From positions 1 to 7,217 of the forward strand of contig JASFBI010000089.1 of NCBI GenBank assembly GCA_030149595.1: a DNA stretch of 7,217 nucleotides, given 5' to 3'. The notes under the pieces are model-generated. The model was given only the letters and a program-made list of their open reading frames with translations, did not search any database and was not told the DNA's origin. Below are positions 5,479-7,217 of the stretch, in pieces (the stretch's first letter is position 1; every line of letters starts with the position of its first letter). Origin of the DNA: Desulfobacterales bacterium. Lineage in GTDB: Bacteria; Desulfobacterota; Desulfobacteria; Desulfobacterales; DAOWNP01. Position numbers and translations under genes: made by a program.

Positions 5479-7014
5479 TTAAAATACTATTTTATTAATC
5501 CTGCAGAGCTCAAGGTAAGCAGTCACTACTTGTGGGTCAAATTGAGAACCAGAGCAGTTTGTAATTATTTTGATTATTTTGTCTTTTTCTAAGCTTTTCC
5601 TGTAAGCTCTGTCCGAAGCCATGGCATCATGGGCATCAGCTACCGAAAGAATACGTGCAAGAAAAGGGATGTTTTTTTTGTTTAGTTTACCTGGATAGCC
5701 TGACCCGTCATAGCGTTCATGGTGGTGTCTGATAATAAGCTGATGTTCATCCCAAACAATAAGCTGAGCTATAATATCTGCACCAATGTCAGGATGTTCC
5801 TTTATTTTTGCAAACTCTTTGGAAGTTAAGCTTCCTTTTTTTAGTAAGATTTGGTCTCTTATACCGATTTTGCCAATATCATGCAGGGGGCCTGCAATAC
5901 GCAAAATATCAATTTCTTCTTCACTGCAGTTTAAAGCTGTTCCTAACAATACAGCTATCTGGGTTACTCTGTTTGAGTGTTCCTTGGTATATGGATCACG
6001 AACTTCAATGGCTTTTACAAAAGCTTTTAAAGTTGTTATAATGCCTTGGTTAATGTGCTCATATAAAGCCATATTTTCTATAACATAAGATGCTTTTTCG
6101 GCTATAAAGGACAGGTAATAAAGTTTCTGCTTTGAAAAAATATTATTACTTGATGAGACAGTGAGAACTCCAAATATTTTATTTACTATTTTTAACGGAA
6201 CAGCCATAAAATAGTTGATATCACTGCCATGAACTATTTTATCATCATTATTTGGGGAAATAACGGGGGTTTGGGTTGAAAATATTTTATGTATTATTGT
6301 TATTAAATTATCTTTTACATTTAAATTTTTATCTGATGAACTGTTTAAAGGAGAGTCTTGTTTTTGAAGAGAAAAGTAAGCTATTTTTTTTGGTTTTTTT
6401 AAAACTTCACTATAAATATAAAAGGAAGCATTGTCTGCATGGGTTATTTCTGATGAAAGACTAACCAATTTTTGATAAACATCGTCACTTGCTCTTATTT
6501 CAGCAACATCACTCATTATTTTATTTAATGTTTCAATTTCCTCAATTTTATTAAATAATTCAGCATTAATTCTTTTGAGTTTTTTCCCATGCTTAACTTC
6601 TTTATTTAATAATATGTTTTTAATAAAAAGCTTTCTTTCCCGTAAAACTCTGGTTAAACAAATTTCCATTTGAGTAAGTTTTGCAGGTTTCACTAAGAAA
6701 TCGACAACTCCATTTTTTAATGTTTGTAAAGTGGTGTTAAATGAAGGATAAGCAGTTATTATTATAATCGGGATAGTGTTATCAATAGATCTAAGTTTTT
6801 CTGCAAATTCAATTCCATTCATTACAGGCATATTTATGTCGGTAAAACAGCAATCAATTTTGTGGTTTGTAATAATTTCAATACCTTCAAGTCCATTGTT
6901 TGCTGTAAAAACCACATAGCCTTTGGTAAGAAAATATTCAGATACAACGTCTAAAATACTTTTTTCATCATCAATAAACAGAATGCTTTCTTTAGGTTCG
7001 GAATTGATATTCAT
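5479..7014 (-). CDS. RpfG-like response regulator: REC - GAF-like - HD-GYP c-di-GMP phosphodiesterase
   Basis: A 511-residue cytoplasmic enzyme expected to hydrolyse cyclic di-GMP to pGpG/GMP under phosphorylation control. The receiver domain (about 9-125) has the acidic pair D15-D16, phospho-acceptor D59 in FTDINMP, T87 and K109 in LVKPA: a complete, phosphorylatable set. A helical linker (about 126-172) leads to a GAF-like domain (about 175-318, centred on FMAVPLKIVNKIFGVLTV), the least certain assignment. The HD-GYP domain (about 325-505) has H346 (KEHSNRV), H378-D379 with GKIG (381-384), H407, HHERYDGSGYPG (431-442), and D460 in SVADAHDAMASDRAYR, so the metal-binding set and the GYP motif are intact. 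No Shine-Dalgarno precedes the ATG. It is not preceded by a histidine kinase within the window. The downstream PilZ genes supply likely receptors for the nucleotide it removes, and the CheX proteins are possible phosphatases of its receiver. Confidence 0.95.
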   Translation of the reverse strand: MNINSEPKESILFIDDEKSILDVVSEYFLTKGYVVFTANNGLEGIEIITNHKIDCCFTDINMPVMNGIEFAEKLRSIDNTIPIIIITAYPSFNTTLQTLKNGVVDFLVKPAKLTQMEICLTRVLRERKLFIKNILLNKEVKHGKKLKRINAELFNKIEEIETLNKIMSDVAEIRASDDVYQKLVSLSSEITHADNASFYIYSEVLKKPKKIAYFSLQKQDSPLNSSSDKNLNVKDNLITIIHKIFSTQTPVISPNNDDKIVHGSDINYFMAVPLKIVNKIFGVLTVSSSNNIFSKQKLYYLSFIAEKASYVIENMALYEHINQGIITTLKAFVKAIEVRDPYTKEHSNRVTQIAVLLGTALNCSEEEIDILRIAGPLHDIGKIGIRDQILLKKGSLTSKEFAKIKEHPDIGADIIAQLIVWDEHQLIIRHHHERYDGSGYPGKLNKKNIPFLARILSVADAHDAMASDRAYRKSLEKDKIIKIITNCSGSQFDPQVVTAYLELCRINKIVF

Positions 7015-7156
7015 TGTATTTTTTTGTTAATATTTTTATATGCTATTGAATGTATAAGCTTAGTGTTTTTAGGAAAGTGGATTAAATAACTTTTAAATTT
7101 TTAGAAATAAAGATATAATTATTTTTCAATGTATGTATCTTGAGCTGTTCGGGTTA

Positions 7157-7193
7157 TATTTACCATATTTTATTTATAATAATGTGGTAAATA
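7157..7193. repeat. 13-bp near-perfect inverted repeat over the HD-GYP promoter region
   Basis: ATTTACCA (7158-7165) and TGGTAAAT (7185-7192) are perfect inverse copies. Pairing extends to 7157-7169 against 7181-7193 with one G-T wobble and an 11-base loop. It overlaps the -10 region of both candidate promoters, the usual place for a repressor operator. It could instead be a transcription terminator of a gene beyond the right edge, but no T-run follows on either strand. Confidence 0.5.
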
Positions 7194-7207
7194 CAGTAAA
7201 TTGTCAA
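7173..7207 (-). promoter_or_regulatory. Candidate promoter of the HD-GYP gene
   Basis: On the minus strand a perfect TTGACA (7207-7202) is followed after 17 bases by CATTAT (7184-7179). An alternative pair in the same place is TTTACT (7200-7195), 16 bases, TATAAA (7178-7173). Either would start transcription about 150 bases before the ATG at 7014. The rest of the leader (7015-7156) shows nothing else I can name. Confidence 0.4.
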
Positions 7208-7217
7208 GTAATGAATA

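Noticed and set aside
5786..6088. 100-codon plus-strand frame opposite the HD-GYP domain
   Set aside because: Antisense to the catalytic HD-GYP region; composition is that of a shadow frame.
1..7217. Mobile elements, CRISPR arrays, tRNA or rRNA genes
   Set aside because: No transposase or integrase motifs, no regular direct repeats with spacers, and no recognisable tRNA or rRNA segments were seen on either strand.

Overview
The window is AT-rich (by eye about 30% G+C) bacterial DNA with complete, intact genes. Gene content (CheX-type phosphatases, PilZ proteins, an RpfG-like response regulator, a sigma-54 enhancer-binding protein) points to a Gram-negative, signalling-rich bacterium. The protein style is most like Desulfobacterota (Desulfobacterales-type sulfate reducers), but that placement is an inference from memory, not from a marker gene.

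Layout. At the left edge, on the minus strand, is the N-terminal 191 residues of a two-TM potassium channel with a TrkA-N domain, running off the window. Divergent from it, on the plus strand, are a CheX protein (715-1173), a 329-base spacer rich in inverted repeats, a small coiled-coil/winged-helix protein (1503-1889) closed by a strong terminator, and a DUF3334-type CheX-like protein (2071-2604). These meet, stop codon against stop codon, a minus-strand block read from right to left: a REC-GAF-HD-GYP c-di-GMP phosphodiesterase (7014-5479), a PilZ protein with a long insertion (5319-4759), a small PilZ protein (4707-4354), a second CheX (4305-3844), and a sigma-54 activator that has no sensory domain (3600-2599). 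The two PilZ genes and the second CheX look like one operon: gaps of about 50 bases, a candidate promoter before the first and a candidate terminator after the last.

How it may work. CheX proteins dephosphorylate CheY-like receiver domains; HD-GYP domains degrade cyclic di-GMP; PilZ domains bind it. The window therefore holds three CheX-fold proteins next to one receiver-controlled c-di-GMP hydrolase and two c-di-GMP receptors, with no CheA, CheY, CheW or methyl-accepting receptor in sight. The simplest reading, which is an inference, is a phospho-signalling/c-di-GMP module in which the CheX proteins set the phosphorylation lifetime of a receiver domain, possibly that of the HD-GYP protein itself. 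The sigma-54 activator and the winged-helix protein would be the transcriptional outputs or controllers. No convincing sigma-54 promoter was found in the window, so the activator's targets probably lie elsewhere.
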